DNA from: Entomortierella parvispora | Lineage: Eukaryota; Mortierellomycota; Mortierellomycetes; Mortierellales; Mortierellaceae | Assembly (NCBI GenBank): GCA_963573315.1 | Contig: OY752141.1 | Span: 3,472,001-3,536,000 of the forward strand | Length of the DNA stretch: 64,000 nucleotides | Direction: 5' to 3' | Program-made: the position numbers and the translations under genes | Shown here: positions 1 to 10,480 of the stretch, one piece after another | Layout of the letters: every line of letters starts with the position of its first letter | How positions within the stretch are numbered: position 1 is the first letter of the stretch | Notes under the pieces: model-generated | What the model was told of the DNA's origin: nothing | Seen by the model: the letters and a program-made list of their open reading frames with translations, nothing else | Databases searched by the model: none

Positions 1-2057
1 TTGCTCAATACTGGCTTCATAGCCTTGAAGTTGATTCCTGGAAGGCTAAGAGTCGTGTTGAACGGAACCACGATATTGACCTCGCCCAGAGACGTCACCG
101 CTGTGCTTTGCGCGCTTCCCAAGATCCCAAAAGATGCGCTCTCCTGTTGGGCGACGGCGATCAAGAACTCGCCAAACATATCATGGGCGTTGGCACGGAT
201 AGGCAAAGGCGAAGTCGGCAAGGTGAAAGAGATGTTGTTGTGGGCCATGTCAGAGTTGGTCTCGTTCCAGACCGCGGTGGTGATGTCTGCCAAAGGAACG
301 CTTTCGTAGGCTAGAGTCAAGACTGCGTTGCTGATCGCAGTAATGTTCATCGAGATGTTGAATGGTAACTGGTAGACTGCAGCAATGGAGGAAGAGGAGG
401 CTGTAGGTGTCCATGGTTGGTCAGGCGTCATCACCAAGTTGAGGTTGGCAATATCAATTTCTTTGATGAAATCCATGGGCGTCGGGGGCAAGAGAGGGAT
501 GGACATCCTTGTGGAGACAATGGCGGCCGTCATCCATGAGATTGCATTGACGCCATCCGGTAGTACAGAGACACCTTGTCCGTAGGCGGTGCTTGGGACG
601 TTGGCGAGGTAGTTTGAGATCATGCTTGACAATTCCTGCAAGGACTGTTGACTGGTTTGTCGAAGGATTGTCCCTTCGAGATCCAAGATCGTGGGCTGAC
701 CTCCCACCAGAGTTGCGTTCCTGGCAATGATACGACCGAGATAGGCTGTTTTGAGATACATATCAATAGTCAAAGTTCCGAGGGACATGCCAATGGGTGA
801 TGGGTTAGGGATAGAGACTTTGATAGAGGCCAAGGCGCCAGACCCGTCTGGAGCATCCGACGGGATAGTGAACGCGAGGATCTTGAGATCTGAAAAGTTA
901 TTCAAGCCTAATAGCGACACAAAAGAGTTAGGAAGGACAAGAACAAGTCCAATCAGGGATGCTCCAGCAGTCTCACGCACGTACCATCGAGGTTTAACGA
1001 CTTGTCCAGGCTGAGGCCCTTGATTGTTCTACCGATGACTTTCACATCAATGTCGGCCGTAATCCTCCAGAGGAAGCTCTCTGAGGCCATCTACATGGGG
1101 GGGTTGCAGGTGAAACCGATGAGCAATTTCTTTGTGTTTCCTTTCCTTCATTAGCCGCAATAAGTATGAAATGACGACCGTTGGCGACAACAAACAAAGC
1201 GTTGGGTGGAGAGAAAAGAGAGAGTACAAAAACAAGTTTCTGCGGATAAACGAGAAGAAGTGGACCGTGTGTATTTTCCCATCGAGACCTTTTATGATTT
1301 ATCTTACCATGACTTTTGCAAATTCTCCAAAGAGAGCTGGGTCCTCGATTTGGAAGGTCGTCTGCTGAGTAAACTCTGCCTTCGCAAAGGCTTTTTTCTC
1401 GATCGTGCCCAACTGCATCGTGCCCACCTGCGGCTGCGAGGTTCCCGACTGAACCCAAAAGACGTTGACCGGGGCTTGGAACTCGACCGTAGCAGCAAAG
1501 ATCGAAGGGATGCCCACAATAGCCGCATCGACCGAGACTTGGATACTCCTTTCTTGAGGATGGGTCATGTTCATCTGCAGAATCTGCATTGTGCTCGAGT
1601 TCATCACGAGCTGGGCCACCTTGGGGATGATCACGATCAAGAGTAATGGTATAAAAATGGCGAGAAAGATGATGGTCGAAAGTACGCAGATCCCCCAGAA
1701 CTTTTTGCGCTTGTAGAACGGTTTTGGGTAAGGGCGCTTGGCAGACTCGTATTCATGTTCATAGTCCTCAAAAGAATCACTGTTGTCATCCTGAATAAAG
1801 ATATCAAGAGCTTTCACAGATTTCTCTTCCTTGATTTTGGTTATTGGGGATTGAGGGCGAGAGTGTTGCTTTTTCTCGGAAAAATCAGTGGTGGCGGTGG
1901 GACGAGACGATGACTCTGTGGAGAGAAAGGAGAAAAAAGAGGTCGGTCTGCTGGCTGTCTCTGAATGACTGCTGTCATGGTCCTGATATTCTGTTTCGTC
2001 GGCACTGTAGGGTAACATGCGATCTGACGGATCGTGCGTGGGTATTGGAGTTGGCAT
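1..2057 (-). CDS. DUF3712-type single-pass membrane protein, 3' part cut by window edge
   Basis: Three exons read leftward (2057-1308, 1090-985, 907-1), giving 587 visible residues with no stop before the edge, so the C-terminus is missing. Residues 1-110 are Ser/Thr-rich then acidic and probably cytoplasmic. A basic patch (KRKK, about 116-119) precedes one strong hydrophobic segment (about 120-142). The rest is a long beta-rich ectodomain with several N-x-S/T sequons. This layout matches fungal DUF3712 proteins, which carry LEA-2-like beta-sandwich repeats in the extracytoplasmic part; their function is unknown. The exon joints are phase 0 and phase 1 with canonical GTAAGA and GTACGT donors. 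The ATG at 2057 is the first in frame and follows a purine-rich leader. Family call from layout and sequence style; no domain search was possible. Confidence 0.75.
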
Positions 2058-2949
2058 TATGATTAGAGAGCGGACCGGGTATCAACTGAGGAGCGAGAAA
2101 AGAGAAAAGAGAAAAGAGAAAAGAGAGAAAAGAAGAGTAGAAGAGGTGAATGTAAAAAAGTACGGAAGAAACGGAAAGTGGGAGGGAAGAATGAGCATCG
2201 ATAGAACAATCACATCGGGCACAAGCCCTTTTTGCGAACCATGCCGCCCCTTTTGTAGAGGCGGTCAGACGTTAATTGAGATCTCCAGACAGGATGAGCT
2301 CACAAGTGGACGGGACACCTTAATCCTGTCAACCCTTTGTTCACGAAAGGGCTCTTTCTCTGGTTTCCACTTTTTTGTGGTTACAAAGGAAAACATTGAT
2401 GACAATGCTTCTGTAAGATAGGAACGAGAAGAGGATCACACATGCCTGCTCTTGCACTCCGGAAAATGAAAAGATCATACGATGTCCAGAAAAAGGCAAT
2501 ACCATGGTAGACTACAAAGCGGGCGCCCGAGTGGTTGCATTTCGTGCGAATGTGGAGAGAATGGAGACCAGGTCGTGGAGGCCTTCACGAAGGGAAGGCA
2601 TCGTGCTAGTGTCGATTGCACTCCGCCTTTTGAACTGCGCTCTACAAGATAAAAGAAAACGGCGGGCATGAAAAACATGCGCTCCACGCCCAGCTATTGA
2701 CGTCCACAGGAAAGGAGGGAGAAACATGCCTGTAGTCTATAACGAGAGAGAACAAAAGTCATGCATGTGCTTCTCGAATGCATTTGTGGCATGGCTCTCA
2801 ACAGGAAGGGTGAGAGCACATGGATTTGGAGCGAAAGAAAGAGTTGAAAATAATGATCGAGGTCACTGGAGGCTTACACCATCGAAACCATGAGACAAGA
2901 TGATCGGGTACCAACCTACCTAGAGATGAGGGACACAATGATTTATTTT
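2058..2949. other. Intergenic region between two minus-strand genes
   Basis: No convincing gene. It holds the promoter side of the DUF3712 gene, including a GAAAA-type purine run at about 2096-2134, and the downstream side of the Hsp70-like gene. Short open frames here have no recognisable protein character. Confidence 0.6.
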
Positions 2950-5359
2950 CTATTGGAACGCTTTGTTGTGCTGGGACGCGCTTTTGAGTCCATAGATCAC
3001 TGCCCCACGGGCCACCGCCAGCTCGGCTTTTTGGACCATGATGACATTCTTAACAACCATTGCCGGCGACCCTCCCGCAGTTGAGATCGAGTGACGACCA
3101 TTCATGGAAGAAGGTCGAGAATCACTTGTTGTAGGTAACAACATCTTCAATTTGTGCGACAGGTACTTGCTCGAGCCAAACCCACCAACAAGGAAAAGAC
3201 CTGCGCAAACGGGATGCAACTTGAGTTGTTCCTCAATCAACCCTTGGACCTTGGCGACCACTGGGTCAAACACCTTGTCACACAACTCTTGACCAGTCAA
3301 GGACATGTACTCGTCTTCCAGCCAAGTCGGCGTAGGGTCCAGTTCCTTGACATCTAAGCCCAGCGGTATGGCCACATGCTTGATTTCGTCTACTCCGCTG
3401 GCATCAAACTGGCACTTTATATCCGTGAAGCCCTCCAAAAGAGTTTCCAATGCCTTTTGTCGCTGTGGCCGCGCATCTATATCAAGTCCTGCCAATCTCT
3501 GGAGAACCAGCTCTTTGAAATTCCTGTCCAGGATTACTGCGCCACAGTTTTCTGCGTGTGAACTGGAGAGACGCATGAATTGACGGACACCCAGGGAATC
3601 ATCCACTTGAAAGACGGTGACATGAGTCGTCATTCCACCAGCATCACAGACCATAAACGTATCTTTGTCCTCGAGTGTCTCAAACTCTGCACAATGCTCA
3701 CGGCAGTAGGTAGCCGCTGCTTCAGCCTCGGTGATCACGGTCATGTTGACAGCTGGTGTTTGGATGATGACTCCAGCTTCGACGTAGCATCGAAGAATCA
3801 GCTCTCTGGTGGGCAGTGTCCATGACTGTGGGATAGTGATACAGTAGTGAATGGGGACGGATTCTGCAGCGACATTCTGACTTTTGCTAATTTCTTCCAA
3901 GAGGTGGCGATGAATACTTCGAAGGTAGTGAGTGAAAACGTCTGTCAAATGGATCCCATGCTGAAGTTGTCCTCGTGCGCCTTGGTCAAAGAGCAAGACC
4001 TTGTAATCCTGCACCAGATACCGGTCAGCTTTTGATCGTTTATAAGTTGCCAAAGCAGATGCTCCCCAGTCTTCGAATGTTTTTTCCTTGCAAGTCTTGT
4101 ATAAACTCGCTGTGGGGACCTTGGAGTACGCGTTGAAGTGCTTAGGCCTTGAGGTGATGATTGAGAATCGATGTTTTCGACACGTTAGTCATCCACATAG
4201 TGAAGAAGGAAATAAGCGAAATTAACAAGAAATTCTTTGCCAGGCGATCTGCTTACCATTTGACTATATCAATCATCTCTCCGTCGTTTTGGTGGGCGTA
4301 TGAGATGGCGGTAAATGTGTTTCCAAAGTCGATTCCGACGACGATTCCGTTTTTCTTTGACTTTCTCCTGCGAGCAGCATCGCTATTCCGCTGGGCCGCA
4401 GCCAGGGTTCTGTCGTAGACTCTGCCATCCTTGTCTGTATCCATGTCGTCGCTCCAGAAATTAGACAGGAGGGTGTTATGACGCTGTTTGATCTGTTTAT
4501 GGCAAAGTTGAAAAAGGCAAAGGAAGACATCAGGGCATGAACAAATTGCGAGGGGTGTCTTACCGCGTGGATTGGCCACCAAAATAAAAAGAGAAAAAAT
4601 TCATCAAGCTTACTTCGATGCGAGGAACAGGTCGTTCGAGAAGAAGCTTGGTCCTCATGGGGTTCTTGATGATGCTTGGCGGACCGGCCGCTATTAGATG
4701 TCATCAAGTGGCGTAGAGAAAAGGGCACCATAGCCGTGAGAAAGCAAAATTACACGTATGGATTTGAGCCATTGCCTATTGTTTTTTAAAAAAAAAGTGT
4801 TACCAATGAAAACGGGTCGCATCCGTGCCTGGCCAGGAGAGGATATCAAGGTGATGGGCCCAGCAGGAATCGACCCTGCAGGGAGGATCATGATGGGCCG
4901 GTTTGGCTGTGAGCGCAGCGGTGTTCCTGGCATAAGCTGTGGGTATGTCTGCGTCCTGTAGACCGGCCGGGGGGCATTGACTGAGGCAGGTTGAAGGGTA
5001 TAGTTTGGCTGTTGCTGCTGCTGCTGCTGCTGCTGGATGTGCTGCAGCTGCTGTTGTTGTTGAAGCTGTTGCTGGCTGTAGAGTTGCTGATGTTGGTGCT
5101 GCTGTTGCAGCTGGTGGTGCTGGATGATCTGTCTTGCCTGTTGGATCGAAGGATCGACGGCATAGAGTTGGGTATGCGACTGCGAGCGCTGGTGCACTGG
5201 ATGGGCACTAGCCGCGGAAATAGCGCCTTTGGGCTGAGCAACGGCAGCTACGACAGGCTGGACATGGGCCAGGGGTCTGACAGGCTGTTGCTGCTGTTGC
5301 TGCTGTTGCTGTTGTTGCTGCTGCTGTGGGTAATAGTGAGTGGGCAGAGGGTGGGCCAT
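2950..5359 (-). CDS. HSPA12-like Hsp70-fold ATPase with poly-Q N-terminal leader
   Basis: Four exons (5359-4804, 4690-4614, 4492-4257, 4147-2950) give 688 residues. Residues 1-185 are a Pro/Gln-rich leader with two poly-Q tracts. The actin/Hsp70 ATPase fold follows: phosphate-1 motif GIDFGNTFTAISYA (about 264-277), phosphate-2 motif CDAGGMTTHVTVF, and adenosine motif LFLVGGFGSSKYL. These are hallmarks of the divergent HSPA12 branch, which is abundant in fungi; substrates are generally unknown. The protein stops about 15 residues after the ARGAVIYGLK strand, so the C-terminal region usual in HSPA12 proteins is short or absent. I saw no in-frame rescue exon within 500 bp downstream. The start at 5359 precedes the poly-Q stretch; longer in-frame openings upstream run through microsatellite DNA and were not used. 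All exon phases close. Confidence 0.85.
4991..5330 (-). repeat. CAG/CTG repeats coding poly-Q in the HSPA12-like leader
   Basis: Two impure CTG runs on the plus strand (about 5010-5075 and 5284-5330) encode Gln runs on the minus strand, separated by a His/Gln-rich stretch. Length polymorphism between isolates is likely. Confidence 0.85.
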
Positions 5360-5898
5360 GCGAGCAAGAGATGGAGATGATGGCGATGTGGTTGAGCAGA
5401 GAGAGAGCGAGCAGGGCGGGCGGGAATGGACATGGGACCGAGGAAAGAAAGAGAGAGGAGAGAAAGTCGAACGACAGAGGGACGCGGACGAGAGGAGGAC
5501 AAAGAAAAAGAAAGAAAAAAAAAAAGAGAAAGAGCAGAGCCGCAGGGAGAGAGAGTTTGCGAGTGTGTGAACAGAGAGAGAGTGCGAGAAAGAACACTTG
5601 CCCAGACTCTCTTTTTTCGCGCGTCGCACCTCTCCCTGTCGCCCTCTGTCTCCTTCCCTCGCTCTCCAAGGCCACGTTCCTTTCATACGAGGGCAGAAGG
5701 ACAGCACACACGGACGAGGTGTTCCTTCTCTCTTTCTCTCTCTTTGCCTCTCTTTCTTGCTTGCCTCTGCACACACACATACACTTGCACACACACATAC
5801 ACATACACACACACACACACACCCTCTCTCTCTTGCTCCCCTCTCTCCATCAGACTCAGCCCGCTCTCCTTCTCTTCTTCCCATCTTCCCAGTCTCCA
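5360..5898. promoter_or_regulatory. Bidirectional promoter with microsatellites
   Basis: This 539-bp gap separates the divergent starts of the HSPA12-like and PPP1R37-like genes. It contains a GA/A-rich stretch (about 5400-5585), a CT-rich stretch (5700-5760) and a CA repeat (5770-5822). Several long frames pass through it only because the repeats lack stops. No TATA box could be assigned. Confidence 0.7.
5770..5822. repeat. (CA)n microsatellite
   Basis: Interrupted CA dinucleotide repeat in the leader of the PPP1R37-like gene, flanked by CT-rich DNA. Confidence 0.9.
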
Positions 5899-8800
5899 AT
5901 GATTGGCATCCAGCGCAAGGAGACCAGCATTGACATGGACCCTCAGGCTTCCCCATCCTCCGCGCCAATCGACCCCAAAGCCGCTGCCGCTGCCATAGTT
6001 GCTGCCTCTGTTGTTGCCGATGCTGCCACTACTGCCACAACTATGGTCAATGGAAACGATGCCACCCACGACTCTGAGGATACTGTCAAGGATTTACAAG
6101 AACAGGAAGAACAAGAACTGGGACTGGAACACGAGGACGAGGACTCTTCTTCGCCATCTGCACCATCCATGCTGCCGCTGCCTGCCCTTGACCCCATCCA
6201 CAGCCCCTCGGTCGTGACTGACCCATCGGACAACTCAACGGGAAAAGCACCTGCAGATGCCCGCCTGACCTCGGCAGCATTGACGCCCGCATCAGACCGG
6301 GATCAACCACAGCCTGTAACAGGGAGCGAAGACCAACCTGGGCCGCCAGAAAGTAAGTCTATGCTCTCGACCTTTTCAATATCTTTTTTGGTGCCACATA
6401 ACCACCCAGACCACAACATGCCGAGAGCCCCGGTTTACGCTCAGAGTCCATCTCGCTGACCAGCTTGCCTTTGCTTCCACAGTGATCATCATTGGCACAA
6501 AGACAAAGCTCAAGCGGCCTACGCTTCGCCCGATCGACCTCGGCAGCACCCCCTCAAGGTCCATCCTTAGGAAGGAGACTTCGTATCCTTTTATCGAGCA
6601 GCCAGTCAGGAATCCAATATTCAAATCCCAATGGCTCCAGAGCACCGTCAGCAAGCTTGCAGTCATCAGTGGACCGGCAGTGCCTACCGCCTATACCGCA
6701 GACCAGCCCTCCATGTTCCGAAAGCTGGTCGCCCAAGCAACAGCCGCAACTCAGGCCACGCCAGGATCACCTTCGACCACACCAGGATCGTCTCCTCAAC
6801 AACGACTCCAGCGGACAAACTCTGGACCCCCCGTCTTTGCCAACAACGAAAGACGACCTCTACTAGAATCACATGACAGCACGTCGTCTATCCTCTCGAC
6901 AAAGGCACTAAAGCGGGTGAGGTTCTCTGTGGGACAGTTGACGACAGAGCATGTATTCTACCAGGATGATGCGTACGAGTCTGCCGAGGAGACAGAGCCT
7001 CGCTCTGTTCAGATTAACACTGTGGTGCAGCCAAAGGAGCTCATGACAACGTCCGATGGTGTCGTGGTAGACGATAACATTTATACTGCCAAAGAGATCA
7101 TGAACTACTACCTTGCGGCCTGTAACAATCGCGAAGAGTTTCCAGTGGATCGCCTCGTCTCCGAGATGCGCTCTGCCTCAAGTAGACAATCGAACCCTCT
7201 GCTGACCACCATCGACTTGACTGGTACTACCAAAACAAATATCCCATGATGTGAAACGTGAGTGCTGACCGGAATGTTGACGGTAGTATTCTGACAAACA
7301 TTTCATCTGTCATAGGCGAGCTACTCCTGCGAAAGACCCTTGATCCCATTTCGGATGTTCTGACCCTTGAGTTTGGACTGAGTCATCTTATTTTGGACAA
7401 CTGTGGCCTTGAGGACGATGTATGTGTCTGAACGAGTAGGCGATCAGCTATTGTCCAAAACAAAAAAAGTACAAACTAACGTCTTTTAACGCCATTCTTG
7501 TCTAGACGTTGAAAATGCTCCTATACAGTCTGTTGCTTACAGACACCCTTACCATGCTCAGCATTCAGGACAACAAAAAGATAAAGTCAACAGGATTCAA
7601 GTACATTTCAGTGTTTGTCAAGAAAACAAAGTCACTCAAATGCTTGAACATATCAGGAATTCCCATGGACAAAAAAGCTGTTGAATTCTTGGCACATGCC
7701 CTCAAGACTGGTCGACTGGGCTTTGGCTCCCGTCTGGAAGACCTACGCGTGGACCGTTGTGGGCTTCGTGGAAACTTGCTGGAGACTTTGGGTATGTAAA
7801 GGGATCGTGTGCTCCTGTGGCCCAATGAATCAGATCTGTGAAAAATCCTAACCTGCTGTTCTTTGTTGTCTCTACCGTGCATATAGCTCCTTCTATTAGA
7901 GAATCTAACCTGCGACAAGTGTCGATGAGATCTAACAGGATTGGTACGACTGGGGGCGTATGGATTGGTGTTTTGATGCGCGACTATGACGACCAACCAA
8001 ACAAAGTGATACCCAACAACAACGAAGAGCAAGGATTCAAAAGAGTTTTTCCAGGCGTTGCCAACCCAGAACTTTTGAAGCGAACGAGAGGAGTGGAGGT
8101 GCTCGATATTTCGGACAATGACTTGCGTGTAGGTGCATGCGAACTCGTTATTTTCGATTCAGGGTGGATCTCATTCAAGCTTCTGATTTGGATTCTATTT
8201 TTACGTATCCATAGCAAGGAGCAGACTATGTTGCTCAGATTTTACGCAGGAACATGTCTCTGAAGCACTTGATTATGGCGAACAATAACCTGGACCCCGC
8301 CCGACTTGTCATAATTGCAGATGCACTGGTAAGAACTCGACTTTGACTCACTGGCTGTTGACAAATCTTGCTTGCAAGCTAAGATATTGAACTCCTTGTC
8401 GATATATCTAGAAACTCAACATTGGACTGGAAACACTGGACTTGAGCTACAACCGTATGTGTGGGCCAGTCATCTCCGGAATCAATGCTCTGACCTCAAA
8501 GCTTGCCTATAACAAGACGCTCACCAAGCTGAGCCTTTCCAACACGGGACTCCAATCGGAGGGAGCCATCGCTTTGGCAGAGTTCCTGCCCGAGACCCGT
8601 TCTCTGACTCAGCTGGATCTGACAGGGAACGATCTTGTAGATATTGCCGGTGTCATGGCCTTGTCTGTCAGCATCCGGATGAACAAGAGTTTGACATGTC
8701 TGGATATGAATGTTCCTCCTAATGATGCAGAGTTTGCTAGACTGTCGCGAGATATTTTGCGTGCCTGCATCCACAACATGGAAGAGAAGACTGGATCGAA

Positions 8801-10140
8801 CTCTGGGATGCCATCGCTGGACGATCTACCAACCAACACTATCTTTCGCCAGTCCTCTCCTATCCTTATACCCGAGCCTATGGCTCCCGCAAACCAGGAC
8901 AACCAATGGTCTCTGCTTGAGACTGTTGCCGTAGAACTATACAGAACGCGTGAGACCCTGAGTGCCATGGCAAAGGCGCTGAATCATGAGAGGCACATGA
9001 GAGAGCAGTGGCAAATGGAGCACTACCACCGAACAATGGATGCCCACGTCAGTCGCCCCATTGTCCCGGATGAACAGGTGGAAGGATCTGAAGGGTCTGC
9101 CAACCCTACTGTCCCAATTGAGGCTCTTATTCAAAGCCCCAGGGATGTTAGAATGCTTAACAGCATGAAAGGAATTCTGTCACGCGGACCCCCTCAGATG
9201 GAGGTAGGAGTTTTGTTTCAAGTCTGGCATTTGCGATGGTCCGAGTCTCCAAGATTTACGCTGACATTTTTCTTTTCTTTCTAAAAACAGCAAATCTACC
9301 ACCAGTGCAAAAGACATGAAGCCAATATCAGGAGTTTGATGCCAAGGATTAGCAACGACAGGGCTCTGAACGAACTCCAGTCAATGACCGAGGTTCTTTT
9401 CGATTATACTCAATCTTACCGTAACTTATTTGCGTTGCCCGAGATGCCACCTAGTGTCACCGTGGGCAAGAGGACAAATTCCCTTCCTCCTGCGACTCCA
9501 ACTGATCAACAACCTTCAGGCGCCTTCGCCACTGTGCCCAATGGAGTGAGCGCCTCTTCTTCATCGGAGCAGGACCCTTCCATTGTGGATCAAACAGTTC
9601 CAGCTGTGCTATCGGAGGAGCCAGTCACGGACATGGCTTCGTCCTTCCTACTGGAGGATGACGATGACTTGGACGACGAAGTTTACACCAATGATGCTTT
9701 AATCGATGTGCGAAGGAGCTCCCTCTTGGCCGAACATCGGACTGTTACCAACACTGAGAGCGGTTCTACGTCTTCGAGTCTCTCCGGCTCTGGATCTTCC
9801 AAAGCACGAGGCCTTAAACCCAGCCCACTATCAGTTGCGGGTATCTCTGTTATGGATGGGGGTGAACGCTCCCCTTCTTCATTGGCCAGTCCTTTGGAGA
9901 AACTCCGGAAAGCGGCCGAGGAAGAGGAAGGCGAGGTCCTTCGTCGAGGAAAAGAATTGCTAGAGAATGGATTGGAGAATGGAGTCATTGAGGAGACATT
10001 GACTGGCGAAGAGCTAAAGAGCCAGGTAGGTGCTGCCCTCTCGCTATGATGACCAGTGTACCCTTTTCTTTTTGGCGCACAGATGGTTAACTGTTTGTTT
10101 CCTGGGCGCTTTTTAGATCCTTGGAAGCGACAAGACATAA
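5899..10140 (+). CDS. PPP1R37: PPP1R37-like leucine-rich repeat regulator of protein phosphatase 1
   Basis: Nine exons (5899-6352, 6483-7223, 7316-7419, 7506-7791, 7887-8128, 8215-8328, 8412-9203, 9291-10025, 10117-10140) give 1163 residues. The N-terminus is Ala/Ser/acid-rich and disordered. At about 296-299 lies RVRF, a PP1-docking RVxF motif, in KALKRVRFSVGQ. The following segment (YTAKEIMNYYLAACN, then a Val-Asp-Arg-Leu stretch) matches the conserved linker before the LRR solenoid of human PPP1R37/LRRC68. RNI-type leucine-rich repeats follow (about 390-720), then a Ser- and acid-rich tail. The role expected from the family is targeting or inhibiting PP1 catalytic subunits; that it does so here is inference. 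The last exon codes only seven residues. Human PPP1R37 is about 690 residues, so the extra length lies in the disordered ends. Confidence 0.85.
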
Positions 10141-10480
10141 AACTGCATGATAATGAAAATGATAAACCCTGAATTTGGACCAATTGTTACCCAGCCAAAG
10201 AGTTTAATGGTCTCATCCTGGTGTCAGTCGTATGGCTATTGCGCATGGACGGAGAGAAAGGGTGAGAGGTGAGACAAAAGGTCATATATTGCACCTTGAA
10301 GTTTGAATCATTGAACGAAATGCGAAAGCAAAAATCTTCTATTAGCTATGGTGGTGAGGTGGTTTGGATTGTGGATTGTGGATAGTTTGTACATTTCGTT
10401 GAGGGCAGGAGAAGGCGAAGGGTCGGGTCTGTCTTCTACGACTTTTTTTCTTTTTTTTTTTTTCCTTTCGTTTTCGGATT
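10141..10480. other. Convergent intergenic gap
   Basis: Between two 3' ends. It contains T-rich DNA (10443-10465) next to the stop of the glycosyltransferase-like gene. No gene seen. Confidence 0.6.

Noticed and set aside
2475-2727. Small minus-strand frames between the first two genes
   Set aside because: 70 residues, no homologue-like motifs, no good start context.
4694-5968. 424-codon minus-strand frame around the poly-Q exon
   Set aside because: Codons upstream of 5359 are microsatellite-derived and lie inside the opposite gene; the 3' end reads through an intron.
5326-6459. Long plus-strand frame reaching upstream of the PPP1R37-like start
   Set aside because: The upstream half translates GA, CT and CA microsatellites and overlaps the divergent promoter; only the part from 5899 joins the gene.
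7224-7315. Apparent stop after the second PPP1R37 exon
   Set aside because: A GTACTA donor at 7224 and acceptor at 7315 skip it and restore the LRR.
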